Source: Sarocladium kiliense (Eukaryota; Ascomycota; Sordariomycetes; Hypocreales; Sarocladiaceae). From it: a stretch of DNA of 64,000 nt. Made by a program: the position numbers and the translations under genes. Numbering within the stretch: the first letter of the stretch is position 1; each line of letters begins with the position of its first letter. Positions 22,222 to 34,448 of this stretch are shown piece by piece. The notes below the pieces were generated by a model. It worked only from the letters and a program-made list of their open reading frames with translations. It was not told the origin of the DNA and searched no databases. Location: positions 1,426,001 to 1,490,000 of the forward strand of contig JAUZTG010000029.1 of assembly GCA_030734395.1 (NCBI GenBank), given 5' to 3'.

Positions 22222-25200
22222 ATGCGCCGCAAAATGGACTCTTCGTGCTCACACTGGGTATGGTCTCCAGGGGGCGAGGTTGCAACACTTGAGGCGTCTC
22301 GCAGGTTAGAGCAGGTCACATCATCTCTGCCTCAGCACCATCCAGCCCCAAGCCTTATCATCTTGATCGGATGCCGTAGTCGCCCAGCTCGGTGCCGTCG
22401 ACCTAGACGTCAGCCGGCGCAGTTATGCCTTGATCTGATAGATGACGGAGAAACTCCGCTGCTCGTCGGCACTGCGGGGATGCAGAAGAGGTATCGGCTC
22501 AGATTACCCTGCTGTCGGCCAGAGGCAGATAACCGTCTGCTAGAATGCTTCTCAGAGGATGAGGCAGAGACTTTGATCTACTCACAACTTCTGTATCCTT
22601 TCGTCGACGTCTTTTGCTTCTACGCGTACAGCCTACAAGATCTACAGAAGATTGCAACTCAATTAGGTAGCTGGACCGAGAGCGGACAGCCTGGAGCTCG
22701 GTCAGCCTATCCTCCTCAGCTCTTCATCGTCCTGGGCTATGGCAGCTGGTTGAATGAGGATGTTCATGCAGCGATGGAACGATTCGAAAGTCAAATGACT
22801 GACGCAATAGCGGGGACCTTCAGGTTATTATTGCCGGAAGTAGTCTTTCTCCGGGCGACAGATGAAGATCCTTTGACAGGTATTCGCCAATCGTTGCTCC
22901 CGCGACTTCAAGATGTTCGGAGACAGCGCCGACGCGCCCACGCTCTCTTCTCGACACGCCACTTCAACTCACTTTTTGAGAGAGCCTTCTCTACAATCAC
23001 TGGCGCCCCATCTTTCGCGTTCAATCCGCTTACGGCGGCAAGAAAGGATCTTCCGGTTGCGGCGGACATGAGCTCACACGTGAAGGTGTTTTTAGCCTGC
23101 CCAGTTTTCCCACAGAGACTGGAGGATTTTGCTGTTCCAGTGATCGCGTCCTGCATTCTTAAGGATCAGTATCCTCCTGGTATGCACTGTAAGTACCCTG
23201 GCACCTCTAAGATGCCACAGCTCACACCATAGACTTTCACCCGGACGATGTGTACAACACACTATATAGCACCGTATGCCAACCAGCCGTACAAGAGGCT
23301 TTCAAGCAGTACGCGGATGGTTCAAGCATCATCAAGCCAAATGATTTCTGCAAGTTAGTACAGGACCGCCTGAAGTCGCTCTTTGAGAGGGTGGTCATGG
23401 GCCAGTCCTCTCGCTCTGTCCACATGGACATCATGTCCCGGTTCACTCAGGAATGGAACTGTGTCAAGACGCACCTTTCCTGCTTCACATGCCTGACAAG
23501 GAGACCCCAATATGAGCTGACGTGTGGGCACTGGATCTGCGAGAATTGCGTACAGGTCCTATATGAGGCAGCCGCAGGCGATCCTTGGCTTCTTAAGGTT
23601 GATTCCTGTCGGCTCTGCAGGACACAGACAGACTTGTCCGTGCGGATTTGCCCCCCAACTGCTAGCACATCAATTCTTTGCCTGGATGGTGGGGGAGTCA
23701 AGGGTGTATATCATCCTCTTTACCTCAAGCGTATTGAGGAGGAGCTAGGCCTTCCGATCCCGGTACAGGAACACTTCGGGTTTGCATACGGCGTCAGTGT
23801 CGGTAGGTAAAGGATGCTCTGCTTCTTGACACGACTAACATTTTGGAGGTGGCATAGTGGTCCTGGGGTTGTACGAGAAAGGATGGTCAGCGAATATGTG
23901 CGTGACGATGATGGACACAACCACCAAGGAAGCCTTCAAGATCCCGGGGCCAATCTTCGTGCGATTCTTTTTATCCTTCTGGTGGGTTCAAGTGCTAGTC
24001 GGGCTTATCTTTGGCCATTTGTACTCTGCTCGCGGCATCGAAACGGCCCTGCTGAAAGAATTTGAAGAGAAGAGACTCACAAGTCCATCATACTCCACCT
24101 CCACTGGCACGAGAATAGGTGTCTTGGTGGCGGGTATCAATCCGCCATCCACTTACCTCTTTACCAACTACAACGATGTCGAAAAGAAGAGAACAGGTTA
24201 CAGCATACCCGAAAAGAGCCATGCCGTAAAGACGTGGGAAATGTAAGTAACCTGGAACGTTAGATCTGGCCCCTCTGCTGACCAATTCACAGAGCGCGGG
24301 CGACTTCGGCTGCACCTTTGTAAGAAGCCTGTCTCTGAAATCTTCGATCTTTGCTGACAGCAGCAGTTTCTTTCCTCCAAAGCATATTCCAGGCTTGGGG
24401 ATGACACAAGACGGGGGAGTAATGGGCTGCAATGCCATCGTGGTTGGCCGGTCCGAGTTCTCCCTGATCAACTCTGATGTCAAGCCCGACACTGTTCTCA
24501 ACTTGGGAACAGGATCCTTGCTGCCTTGCGATACTCAGGATGTGGAATCACAGAGTTTCAAAAAGAAATGTGGCCTTACCCGGCTTGGCGATGCCTACAT
24601 GGCTCTTACCCAGGGTCGAAAGACCTGGGAAGACACTGTGTGCTTGTCTCAGAACGGGTCAGCGGAGAGCGGCCACTATCGACTCGACGTAGCTCTAAAG
24701 AAGGACGTTCGGCTCGACAACACTTCTGCCATGCCGCTCCTACAGTCACTTATGCTGAAAGATCAACATCTTCCGCGAATCATAAAGGAGATCGCGCAGA
24801 GACTGTTCGCAGCACTGTTCTACTTTGAGCTAACGTCGATCCCCATCAGGTCAGGCACTAGGCATCATGTCGAGGGGCAAATACTTTGCAAGAGAAAGGC
24901 GGGAGATCCGGCTTTGTGTCAGATCGTGCGACGCCTCGGCAGCTCCACAATCTTGATCGATGGGAAGGCAGTTCGCGCGACGCCTATTCAGGATATACAT
25001 CACAACATCAACCTGCAGCTCTCGTTTGTTGCAAACGAGTCTGTGAGCATACACCTTAAGGAGAGTCATACAGGACATGCCTTTCCCTTGAGTGGTGCTC
25101 CATATAATCTATCAAGACTGGTTGCACGCGGAGGACTCGCTGCATCGTTTGGCACTAGCACACACAAGCGAGGTGGTTCTGAGCTATATGGGCGCCCAGC

Positions 25201-25222
25201 ACGGAGACGACGCAATCGCTAG
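22222..25222 (+). CDS. RING-finger/patatin-like phospholipase fusion (PLP)
   Basis: Five exons (22222-23188, 23233-23802, 23849-24242, 24293-24319, then from about 24364 to 25222) give about 938 residues. Which of the adjacent CAGs is the last acceptor is uncertain; each keeps frame. A 400-residue N-terminal region without a known fold precedes a C3HC4 RING-like finger at about 405-450 (CFTC, LTCGHWICENC, CRLC). The patatin hydrolase follows: oxyanion loop DGGGVKG (about 473), nucleophile elbow GVSVG assembled across intron 2 (Ser about 510), and catalytic Asp in QDGGVMG (about 667) after the ARATSAAPF segment. Patatins cleave acyl groups from lipids. All catalytic residues are present, so it should be active. 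The RING suggests ubiquitin ligase activity or zinc-mediated binding. PLP genes are hallmark Starship cargo. Confidence 0.87.
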
Positions 25223-25401
25223 GAAGTCGACTTCAATTCCTTCTCAAGTGCTGTCATCGGCTTCCTAGCGACACCCCTCTTTCGCCAATCTGACTTGACG
25301 CAGAGATCCTCGATTACCACACGGTGTTTATCTACTTCGTGGGACATGAAGCGCATCACAAAGCCGATGAGACCTGAACCACTGCCTCGGCTCTGGTACA
25401 T
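25219..25401 (-). pseudogene. GNAT-type acetyltransferase fragment
   Basis: 60-residue ORF containing EDLCVKSDWRKRGVARK, which fits motif A of the GNAT fold (acetyl-CoA pyrophosphate loop R/Q-x-x-G-x-A), followed by an alpha helix. The C-terminal half of a normal GNAT domain and most of the N-terminal strands are missing. An AG just before the frame could be an intron acceptor, so a short upstream exon is possible. Its stop codon overlaps the PLP stop: the bases CTAG at 25219-25222 give a stop on each strand. Confidence 0.5.
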
Positions 25402-25771
25402 GTTGATTACGTACGCTGAGCGAGAGACAGTTTGTCATTCGATAGGGTTATGTACCAGCCTGTGTAGATAAGAGCTAGGCAATTGCAATGTAGAGGAACC
25501 TCGACTGACTTGTGAGCTCACTTGAAGAGTGATGCGCTGTTTGGTTCTGATCCAGGTTGTTCACCCCAAAGACTGTCGAGCTCTCGCCAGCTCCTGTACT
25601 TGACGAGTGATTCGATCATTACTGCTGAGACTGCCAGAATGTCCCTTGCGCTACCGCTCTTGATATCTCAGCATTTGCGGAGAACCCCAGGCTTCCCACG
25701 GTCCTCCTGGTTTCGGCTTCTTAGAGGTAGATGCGCCGAAGGGCGCTGGCAACGCACCTCAACGCCAGTGC
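25402..25771. other. gap
   Basis: No supported gene. It holds the upstream side of the GNAT fragment and the 3' side of the F-box gene; short plus-strand ORFs here have no motifs. Confidence 0.45.
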
Positions 25772-27792
25772 TTAGCTCTTGTTTGTGCTACCCTCGATAA
25801 TCTCGATACGAAAACTGGGATCGAAAGCAATAATGTTGATGTTCCTGCGCTGTGGCTGAGTGGTCTCCGGCTCAGCTGCAAAGACGATAAATCGGTCGTC
25901 CGCGTAGCCCTGAAGCTGCCTGACAGGCCGCAGTACTTTACACAGAAGCTCGTTGGTCTCGTGCTGCTTGCTTGGCCATGTAAAAACGCCATTCTGTAGC
26001 CTGTCCATACTTCGCGCAACGTCGATGTTTCGCATATCGAAAGGTCTCGCTCTGATTTGCATTATGTTGGCGCCAGCGGAGTTGCCCCCTAGCTCGGAAG
26101 GAGCTATATCCAGGAAAGTGCGACAGGAAGGCACATAAGTGTTCAGGGGAGCGAATTTAGTGTCGCTATCAATGTTCCAATCATCACCTTGGTGAGTATC
26201 TTTACGGAAATTCTCCCAATCAGGTTGCCACTCCTCAGGTTCTGTGCTCTGCCCTGGGAGTTCATTAGAGGGCTGTTTCGTAAAGAACAATCTCATGCGG
26301 TGGCAGTCGCGACGGTAGCTCGATTGATCGTTTGTCATTTCCCGCAGAGTTTCATAGAGATATATGTCGCCTGTCGCCTCGTCTCTGTTCAGCTTTAAGG
26401 AGCTCCAACGATCATCGACAACACCTTTTGTGGTCTGCCGCCGCATACAGTACGTCTTGTCCATAACCTGCGATTGTGTCGGTTCGCCCAGTGGAAATCG
26501 GAAAATATAGTAGAACGAATCTGGCGCGTTGTAGAATGAATCAGGCGCTTCATCAAGAGGGACCTCGCTGGAAGCTCCGTGTAGGAAGCCATCGAATATC
26601 TCAAAGCAATTGCTGATACCAATACGCCCTCGGGGCATATGGCTGAGTGGGATTTCGTTGCCGCTCCAGTGTTTGGTGTGAAAGCCGAACTCGTACAATG
26701 ACCAACGATCTCCCTCTGTAGCCAGGCCGCAGTATAGCCAGTCCTTATTGTTTCGAACGAAGACATCGCAGTTTCTTGGGAGTTCTCGGGCAGTGATGAC
26801 TTTGCCATCAAACGGGTTTTGTACAATGAGTCGGCGGATGCGGTTGCGCGTAGTTATGTCACTCCATGAGTGTATATAAGATATGTAACCGTGAGCGTAA
26901 TACTCAGGGCGAACATGGTGCTGGCTCATGTTGAGAGTATTAGACACTTGCAGATAAGCGAGTGTATGTATCTTTGAAGGCTTTGCAAAGATACCCGCCT
27001 GGTTGAGGTCAAGGAACTGTAGATCTGTTCGGCTGGTGGTGTAACACACCGCGCCGTTGGAATACATGAAGTCGAAAGCATTCTCAATGCGGACCACTGC
27101 GAAAGGGCGGCCAGCTCGAACGGCGGCTCTTCGTTTGTTATATATCCGAAATGCTCTTGCTGGGGAAGAGGAGACCGTCGATGTCTCGCGAGAGAACGAT
27201 CTCGTCTGTGATGACAGTCAGATTATACCTATGAAGTGTGCGCAAGAGAAGCGGGTACCTCGTGCAGTATCGAGCCGATAGAAGGCACTTGAATAAGAAA
27301 CTTGAGGGCCCTACAACATAAAGCCAAGTCGAAGGCATCTTCAGGCTGTATTAGCTGGGCAACCAATATGAGGAGTTCCTGAGGGAGTGAAAGAAAAAGT
27401 GATTTCGAGCCAGCAACAACCCTCGCAGACTCTGCGTCAGGTTCTTGATTCGACTCATAGAAGACTGAGTCTTTCCGTAGGCTGTAAACACCATCGTCAC
27501 TGTCGTTGAGGGCTTGGCTGTTGTCTTCGCTGTCGACATCCTCATATTCGTATTCGTCCTCATCTTCATAATTCCCGTTCATTTCCAGGGTACGGCCGCC
27601 GCCGAGATACGACAACAGCACAGCTTGGCTCGGGTTATCTCTGGTTCGAGAGGACCCATCAAGCTCAAGCAGCGCCTCAGGCGATGGGGCTATTTCTGGA
27701 TAGATTGCGGCCAAGGATGGGCTATTGTTCGAACCGGGGTCGTTGTATTCGCCGTTGTAGGGATCCGAAGAGTCCGTATTCGCCATTTCCAT
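25772..27792 (-). CDS. F-box protein
   Basis: Exons 27792-27259 and 27205-25772 join in phase over a 53-bp intron with a CTGAC branch site, giving 655 residues. The N-terminus has a long acidic stretch (EDEDEYEYEDVDSEDN). The F-box follows at about residues 135-175: SLPQELLILVAQLIQPEDAF, then LALCCRAL. F-box proteins recruit substrates to SCF ubiquitin ligases through Skp1. The C-terminal 450 residues look like a beta-rich substrate-binding domain of the type common in large fungal F-box families, with many Trp and Tyr and no clear WD or LRR repeat. There is a local duplication, DEAPDSFYNAPDSFYY. The segment upstream of its start is shared with the upstream region of the tiny gene at 37603-37849. 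Confidence 0.78.
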
Positions 27793-27983
27793 AAGCTTTT
27801 AGACAATATATTGCGTCTTTCAGAGACTGTTTTCGATGTTTTGTTTGTGGTACGCCGGGTCAGAGATGGCAATCTTTGTGAGCCGAGCAGAAGGTGCTGT
27901 GATACAGCGAGGAGCAGGACTGACGGACCCGTGACGTTGCATGTGAATAGTAGTTTGACCTGAAGGTGTCAAGCGAGAGCTAG

Positions 27984-28284
27984 TGGGGTGAAGCAAGGTA
28001 AAGGAGCGACAACAAAGACCTGGTAAAGAATGGACTGCTTACAAGAGGTATGGATCCACGACTTGGTCGTCTGCTCAACGAAGTGAAGAGAAGTTCAATG
28101 TTTTCAGGTCGTGGTAAGTGAATCCAGGCGATCTTTCAATGAGAAATACGATCCATCTTATACTAATTTGGCCGATGGGAATGGGGATTAGCCAAGCACT
28201 CCATCCACGAGGCAGCAAGCCTCCGAAACCGACCGCCCCATTCAACTAACAGAACGCCATTTGCACGTCAGCATCCTGCACGTC
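27984..28284 (+). repeat. diverged direct repeat, copy A
   Basis: About 300 bp matching 38008-38313 at roughly 70% by eye. Shared anchors are GGGTGAAGCAA/GTAAAGG, TTGGTAAAGAAT-like, ACAAGAGGTAT-GATCCACGA, GATCCATCTTATACTAATTT and CACGTCAGCATCCTGCA. It begins about 190 bp upstream of the F-box start codon. Confidence 0.7.
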
Positions 28285-28553
28285 TGGCTTGCACAACATA
28301 CACATCATGAACGACCCGCTGCTCTTAATGATCTGGAGGACAGTCTTGCCTATTGAGGGCGCTAGTGCTTCCACGCCTGAATACAGCATACACACCCTTG
28401 TACCCATACCATCAAGTTTGGCCAGGTATAGCCTCCTTGATGACAAAAGTCTGGGAGGACTTATAGGCCAGTGTGATACTACCTTTTCTGGTCATTTGCT
28501 CTATGGCGTCCTCCCCCCAACCACTGCGTCCCTTGCTGTCACTGCCGCCCATC

Positions 28554-29213
28554 TTAACCGAGGGGCTCACGTTGATTAAGAATAACTGTAACCCTTGCGA
28601 GGTGGGTGTCTTTGCAGTTCTTGCACAAGTCCGATATTGGCGTGTTGATCTCGCAGGTCTCCTTCACCTGATGACCCAATCTCTCCACAGCAGCTCGAGG
28701 GGTATCGCGAGGATCTAAGTTTCGAATCGCTCGGTTGGCCACCGGATCCCCGCAAGGAATAAAGTCGTGTAGAACCGAGAAGTTTACTCCGCATTCGCAC
28801 TTGTGCTCACGATGCCGTGCTTCGCACATCTTGTTGGTCGACTTGTGGCTAGATAGTCAGCTTATGGACATGGTTTGAAGAGAGATTATGACTTACAGTG
28901 CGAAGATAGGCACTGATGTGGTCTCAATGCTGGTGGAGTGTGTGCAGGTCTCGTCAAAGTGTTAATAAACACTTTGTTAGCCTAATCAGGAAAACATCAA
29001 CGCGGCACAAAGGTACGGGCGGATAACTATGACTGACACTGGTGTTGACATAGAAGAAGCTGCCTTCTCGAGCCAGGCTCATAGTGAAACAGAGTGCCTT
29101 CTTATACTCACGGCGACCTCACAATCATCCGCCTTGATTGCCATGAGAACTGTGATACGCATCATTCTCAGTTCCGGACTGCCACTGAGATCGCTATCCG
29201 GATCCAGCGTCAT
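28554..29213 (-). CDS. small Cys-containing orphan protein
   Basis: Exon 1 (29213-29112) encodes MTLDPDSDLSGSPELRMMRI and more, ending at a GTGAGT donor in phase 0. A later exon beginning with TCTHSTSIETTSVPIFAL joins across a GTAAGT...CTAG intron (about 28897-28850) to MCEARHREHKCECGVNF and runs to the stop at 28554. The exon 1-2 intron is about 160 bp if no further exon lies between, so this model is only partly settled. Product is about 150 residues with seven or more cysteines, including CECG and LCKNCKD, which might bind zinc. No known family. Confidence 0.5.
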
Positions 29214-29376
29214 CCCGTTGTGACTGAATGTGGATGCCGAAGCAGGGCCGGATAACACTTGTTATAGACGCTTGAAGTGGACAAATGCGAGTTGGTGGAA
29301 CTGAGGAGTCGGTGTGTAGCCATCATAAGTCACAGGGGTTGTACGAACTTCCAACGTATTCCGAGCTCCTTGCATC

Positions 29377-29799
29377 ATGAGTGCCTTGAGAGAGGATGTC
29401 ACAATCCATAGCTCTTCAGGCGCTGAATTTGTAATCTCTTTCTTTTCTTCAATCGTCTCCGATAGGCTATCTTCAGCGCAGACTAATCTGGATTACATTG
29501 AGTCAATCGTCTTCATCTCTACTGGTGCCGTGGACATCTTCCAATCGTATGCTCCATCATCCACCACGCTTGCGCCCCTTAAGAATGCTGAGAAAGATAT
29601 ATGGAAGAGAGCCGTAGCTCGGTATAGGATCGAGATCGAAGCTGCGTACATGGCCAAACCAGTGGTTCAACGTGCCAAAACCATCGCAAGGCCGGGTCCA
29701 ACCATAATCAATGCCCCGTCCCACCCCGGAGTGTTGAGTTGGACGGTCGCTTCGATGGCCGGAACTGATCGTTGGGGTCCAACTCAAGTCGACGTTTAG
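29377..29799 (+). CDS. hypothetical ORF, partly antisense to the gene at 29708
   Basis: 140-residue ORF from an ATG at 29377. It has a plausible helical middle (KNAEKDIWKRAVARYRIEIE), but no domain. Its last 92 bases overlap the opposite-strand ORF at 29708-30427. One of the two ends may be wrong, or this is a gene fragment. Confidence 0.3.
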   Translation: MSALREDVTIHSSSGAEFVISFFSSIVSDRLSSAQTNLDYIESIVFISTGAVDIFQSYAPSSTTLAPLKNAEKDIWKRAVARYRIEIEAAYMAKPVVQRAKTIARPGPTIINAPSHPGVLSWTVASMAGTDRWGPTQVDV

Positions 29800-30427
29800 T
29801 GATCTTAGACATGTCCAGGGGTGTCTGTGGTCGCTTGACTTGTTGCCCTCTCTCCGACTCCGCTTCCATGGTTCGAAGCGTGGTTTTCGCGGTGTTCAAG
29901 GTTGATTGAATGCAATGTTCATGGGCCGACGAATGATCAACATCCCCAGGTAAAGCTGGATCCTGTTTCTCCTCCACAAGGGGGAGAAATAGTTGTGCTT
30001 CATTCCGGAGAGCCGTCAAGCTCTCGCCCAGCTGGCCAACGAAGTCACTACCTCCAACGTGAAGAACGTCGTCACGAATCGTATCCACCGTTTTTGAGGC
30101 CGATTTTATTAGCTTCTCCAGCTGTTGATATCTTGTCGGGCGTTGTCCATTCCATGGCAACTCCCTGTGATGCAGGATGTCCCTCATGGCCTCTTCCGGA
30201 CTTGTATCCGGAAGTTTTCGCAATCCGTGTCCTGTCTTGTTGAGGAATTTATCAAGCTCGTCTAGGGCCGTCAAAGAGTCACCGTGATATTCAACATCTT
30301 GGTCGTTCATGGGGATGTTGGGAATCTCCTGAAGTCGGTTATCCAGGAGCCATTCGTCAAACGAGTTGATGATGTCCTCGAAGAAAGCTTTCGGGTTGGC
30401 GGGAACTCCGCGACGACTAGCTGCCAT
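29708..30427 (-). CDS. hypothetical protein
   Basis: Single-exon ORF of 239 residues with an ATG at 30427. It looks globular and helical (DIINSFDEWLLDNRLQEI, QLEKLIKSASKTVDTIRDD, QLGESLTALRNEAQLFLPLV), with a basic Pro-rich C-terminus (KITKRRLELD, RPSKRPSNS). The family is unknown to me. The ORF upstream on the same strand (30893-30417) ends 11 bases inside it, so the two could be parts of one gene joined by an intron I could not place. Confidence 0.6.
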   Translation of the reverse strand: MAASRRGVPANPKAFFEDIINSFDEWLLDNRLQEIPNIPMNDQDVEYHGDSLTALDELDKFLNKTGHGLRKLPDTSPEEAMRDILHHRELPWNGQRPTRYQQLEKLIKSASKTVDTIRDDVLHVGGSDFVGQLGESLTALRNEAQLFLPLVEEKQDPALPGDVDHSSAHEHCIQSTLNTAKTTLRTMEAESERGQQVKRPQTPLDMSKITKRRLELDPNDQFRPSKRPSNSTLRGGTGH

Positions 30428-30893
30428 GATATTCGGTTGACAGATTCCTCAGGCTCCCAGAGAACAGGCTGCCTTGAGTGTCTTCAGTATCTGCAGGTAA
30501 GAGAGTGGACATGGGGGCGTACCAATGCTCTTCAGAAGATGAGGATGAAAGTGAGGGCAGCGGGCGAAAAAGAAGATGAGAGGCTGGAAGCAAAGTGGCG
30601 GAGAATAAGTAGAAGACAGTGTCTAGCTCCTTGCGATCAAGCATAAGAACATTCAAGCAGATCCGACGCCAATGCGGGAGCAGGCACATAGGTTCGCGCT
30701 GCAATTGCGGCAGCTGATGGAACTGATCTAGCAGTTTCAGTGTGGCCTGCAGAGCGACGGAGGCTAGGGTGTCTTCAGTCGCCGCGTAGCACCAGCTCCG
30801 CATCAAGATCTGAGTCACTGGAAAGGGGCTCGACGTGCATTGCTGCTGCCGGCTACGACGGTTCCTGATTTGAGTCGGTGTTGGAGTAGTCAT
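30417..30893 (-). CDS. hypothetical ORF upstream of the gene at 30427
   Basis: 158-residue ORF starting MTTPTPTQIRNRRSRQQQ. The first 30 residues resemble a real N-terminus, but the rest is low in structure and alternative frames also read well, so a spliced form is likely. It overlaps the next gene by 11 bases in another frame. Confidence 0.35.
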   Translation of the reverse strand: MTTPTPTQIRNRRSRQQQCTSSPFPVTQILMRSWCYAATEDTLASVALQATLKLLDQFHQLPQLQREPMCLLPHWRRICLNVLMLDRKELDTVFYLFSATLLPASHLLFRPLPSLSSSSSEEHWYAPMSTLLPADTEDTQGSLFSGSLRNLSTEYHGS

Positions 30894-31116
30894 TTTCTCG
30901 ACACAGAAGTCAATGAGTTGAAGATTAGGAATAAACAGAGTAGAGAGAGACTATCCAATGCTAAATATAAGGGTGCAACGTGATATATCCTGGTCAATTT
31001 GCCATCCCGGCCTGCAGGTTGGTCACACCTCTCACACACGTAGCTCATGCAGGATGGGACACATATTCACACCGCTACACAGCTGCTGAGGATGGAAGAA
31101 GGAAAAAAATGAGTGA

Positions 31117-34100
31117 TTAACGCAATGGCAAGAGACCCTCTTGACTTGCCTCGCGGCTGACAGTCACCTCTCCTCCATTTCTTTGCATTCTTGTTGCAAA
31201 TGTCATTGTCCAGGCATCCCAATCGTCACAACTCCACCTTATCTTATACCACCAGTAGAAATCTGCAAAGATATCCAGAGGCTGTTTTGGAAGCTCTTCT
31301 TCAATTCGATGGAAAAAAAGTGAGATCCTAGCACAACACTCTCCACCGACAAGGCGCCAGAGAGAATGCGCCATTTGTCGAAGTGAATCCCTGCTGGCAA
31401 GCGTTCCACCATCCAAATGATGGCGGAAGTCCAAGAGGTGGCAATCCCTGAGCCACCAGGATTGCTCCTCAATGCAAAGGGGACAAGCGGTATGGAGCCT
31501 CTGGAAGCTCAGCAAAGCCAGAAGCCTTAGCATTCTTCGTTGTGGTGACTCTGCGTTGTGTAGTCCCTCCTTGAGATGCTGATAGGAGGTATGGCCATCT
31601 CGTGAAGCTGCCCACTTGGAGATTGCAGGATCAGCATGATCGACTGACTTCGACGGTAAGGAGCAACACAGAAAGATGAGCATCTCGTCTCTGGGCGATT
31701 CAACCTCGGTTATTGAGGCATACGATTCCGACCTCCGCATTGTTAGTGAATCATCTCAGCTCGTGCCGTTTGAAAACGCTCTCACATTTCCATCCATATT
31801 GTCTTAGCGGTTTCGTCCCGAATGGCATGGGACAGACAATCGGGTAGCGTTGCCATGCCTTGGGGACCAAGGGGTACGTATCTGCAAATCTGACTTGTGA
31901 AGCCGGCAACAGAAACGTCTCCTGCACCTTCAAAGAGCTTGCATCTTGAGACCATTCGATTCGCGTCCTCCGGCTTTATGTCCCCGAAACGCAAAGTTTG
32001 TGCGCCGGCCTTCATGCCGAGAAGTTTGACCAGATCGATGAGAACCTCCCCGGAAGATCGCGATGATTTACTCTTCAGACAATATAGTGAGGAGATTCTA
32101 CCTTCGGCAGACTCAAGGAGTCCCCAGAGTAGCCACGCAAGGTAGATCTCCTCAGCTGGGTTCTGAAGGCTGCCAATCCTCTCCTTGACCAATCCTGAGA
32201 ACAATTTCAGCCATTTATCTTCGTCTTTTTCTAACAACTCAGAGTTGTCCTCGGCTTTTGCTGATGCATGAAGGCATACAAAAATGCAGTTCTGCAGGAA
32301 TCGCATACGGGTCTTCGGGGTGGCATCCTGAGGGCTGTCAGCTCTGGTCTTCATTACTAGAACACGCACCGTACCTGTATTCTGCGGAACAGGATCCTCC
32401 ACACCAGTTCTGCTTTGAAAGCCTCATTGCAAGTATGCTTCATGTAGTAATTATCGAGGCCATGGCCGTGAAGCCCAGACGTTATAGCCGCAATGGCCAG
32501 TGACATAAATGGTCCCTCTGTCCTTTTTCTGGCTGTTGCGATACCATGCACACGAATCTCGCCGTCGGTTGGTGTCGTCTGGTTGACCAGGAAGTCGGAT
32601 TCGGTTCTCAAGTGCGGGCAAAGCGTCGAGAGCCATGGCAGAGAAGCCTCGGTGATTGCTACCTCGGCAGGTATATGACGTCTAGGCGCCTGAATAAGCC
32701 TTATGGATGGAATCTTCTCGATCATTGGTTGAAGGTTCTTCTCGAAGTCCTCTTTCGTCAGGAAGCGCTGTATCCACGTCTCTTCATTGGATGGTCGGTA
32801 ATAGGGGTCGTAGGGGATTCTCTGTTCTTCCTGTTGTTGTCAGTGCCAAGCACCATTATCACAGACCATTTGTGGAGTACCTGACGAAGTTCTGTGTGAC
32901 GAGTGATACCAGCCACTGGGCTCGGCAAGTCGGAAGAGCAGCGCAAAGATGCAGGCATCCGACGCCACGGAAGGCGTGAAATCGCCTCGGTCTCATCTCT
33001 GATCGTTATGTATGTCCGGATGCTGGACTTCTCATTCTCCCAGTCATGATTGATATCGGCCCCTTGAATAGACATGTCAGAACGAGGAGCTTCCGAGTTG
33101 CTGATGGCTGATAATGCTGGAGAATGAGGAGCACCCAAGCTAACGCCAGAATCATCTTGTCCAAGTGTGGCTGTCTTTTCAGTGCAGAGTTTCTCGGACG
33201 CAGGCTCCGAATTGCATCGATGAAGGGTTTCTGAAAGTTTTTCTTCGTCGGTTCTTTGTAAGCGGCGGTCTCTGGAATTATCCTGTAGCAAATTAGCCCC
33301 AGCCACGGACGCGAGGAGTCGTGAAGTCACCTTGTCGCCATCTTCGCCATCTTTCGATTGCTTCAAGTCTCGGTATGATTTGACAGTGAGTACTCCAACC
33401 GCAATCAGACAGTAGGCAAGTGGATATCCTTCCTCATCTTCGTAGAAAGCCGCGATACCGAGGCCCAACGACGAGACGGACGCAACAAGTCCAGTGAGGA
33501 ACCAAATCCAGAGCAGTCTGTCTGGACTCTTCAAGCGTAATCGTAATAGTCCATAGCATGCGATTGTAGCAATGTTCAGATAAGAAATACACAGGATAGC
33601 CGGCAGTGAACCGATGGGTACGGACTCTTTTTGCCAAATACCGAGGCCGATCAACAGACCTTGCGTGACCAAACCAGCCCAGAAGATGAGACTCCCGAGA
33701 CTAATCAACAGACTTTGCGTGGCCAGGCCAGCACAGGGTGGGAGACTCGTCAGGTAGGAGAGAGAGACCGTGTTGTACAGCGCGTTCCGTGCTGGGTAAA
33801 GGACATCGAGGACCTGTGCTGCTTTAGTCACTTCTTTCCCTGGAGATGTGCTGCCAGTATCTTACCAGAAAGACCCAAATCGACAAAATGGGTACCCCTT
33901 TACACAGGGCGAACAGCAAGTGGGCAGGCTCTGAAGCGCTTTTGTCCTCATAATGTAGCACAACGCAAGCCAGGCCGAGTGCTCCAAGAACCACAGCCCA
34001 ACCACCCAAAAGTGCCAGCCAGCGGATCGCGACAGTTCTTGTATACCACTTGACGTAACAGCGTGCAATTTGCGTGACAAAGACCAGTAAAACAGAAAGG

Positions 34101-34171
34101 CCTGCCCAGATGAGGTGCGCATCTATAGATGAGTCCATGCTGTCTGCATTGGCGCTACCACCGGGCTCCAT
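31117..34171 (-). CDS. polytopic membrane protein with large cytosolic C-terminal region
   Basis: Five exons (34171-33866, 33813-32881, 32830-32375, 32327-31786, 31732-31117) join in phase over four introns of 47-53 bp into 950 residues. The first 270 residues hold about seven hydrophobic helices, for example HLIWAGLSVLLVFVTQI, WLALLGGWAVVLGALGLACV, LLIWFLTG-type and LAYCLIAVGVLTV segments. A Ser/Asp-rich linker follows, then a 500-residue mostly helical soluble region with AWLLWGLLESAEGRIS and DCLSHAIRDETAKTIWMEM. The layout resembles orphan fungal membrane proteins in variable genomic regions; I cannot name a family. All donors and acceptors are standard, so the gene looks intact. A head-to-tail partner is not evident. 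Confidence 0.78.
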
Positions 34172-34448
34172 ACTTCGAAAGCCTGGTATGGGTCGCCAAA
34201 ATGGAGAGGAAGAAGGCAGCCACAGCGAAATCAGGCAAGGGTCGGAAGTGCACTTTTGACGTGCATCTGCCGGCTACTTGTAATTTCGAGGCCATGCTGC
34301 ATCACTCCTGGATAACGTGACTCGAGCTCAGGGATGCATTGTGTTGTTGGCTGTTCCCTGATGTAAAAGGGTACAACGCATGCAGGCTGATGCCGACAGA
34401 GTGATGCTCCCACATGGAAGAAGTAAACTGCAGTACTGTGTTATCAGG

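Noticed and set aside
28289..28579. 96-residue plus-strand ORF beyond repeat copy A
   Set aside because: No conserved motif; antisense to the end of the better-supported Cys-containing gene.
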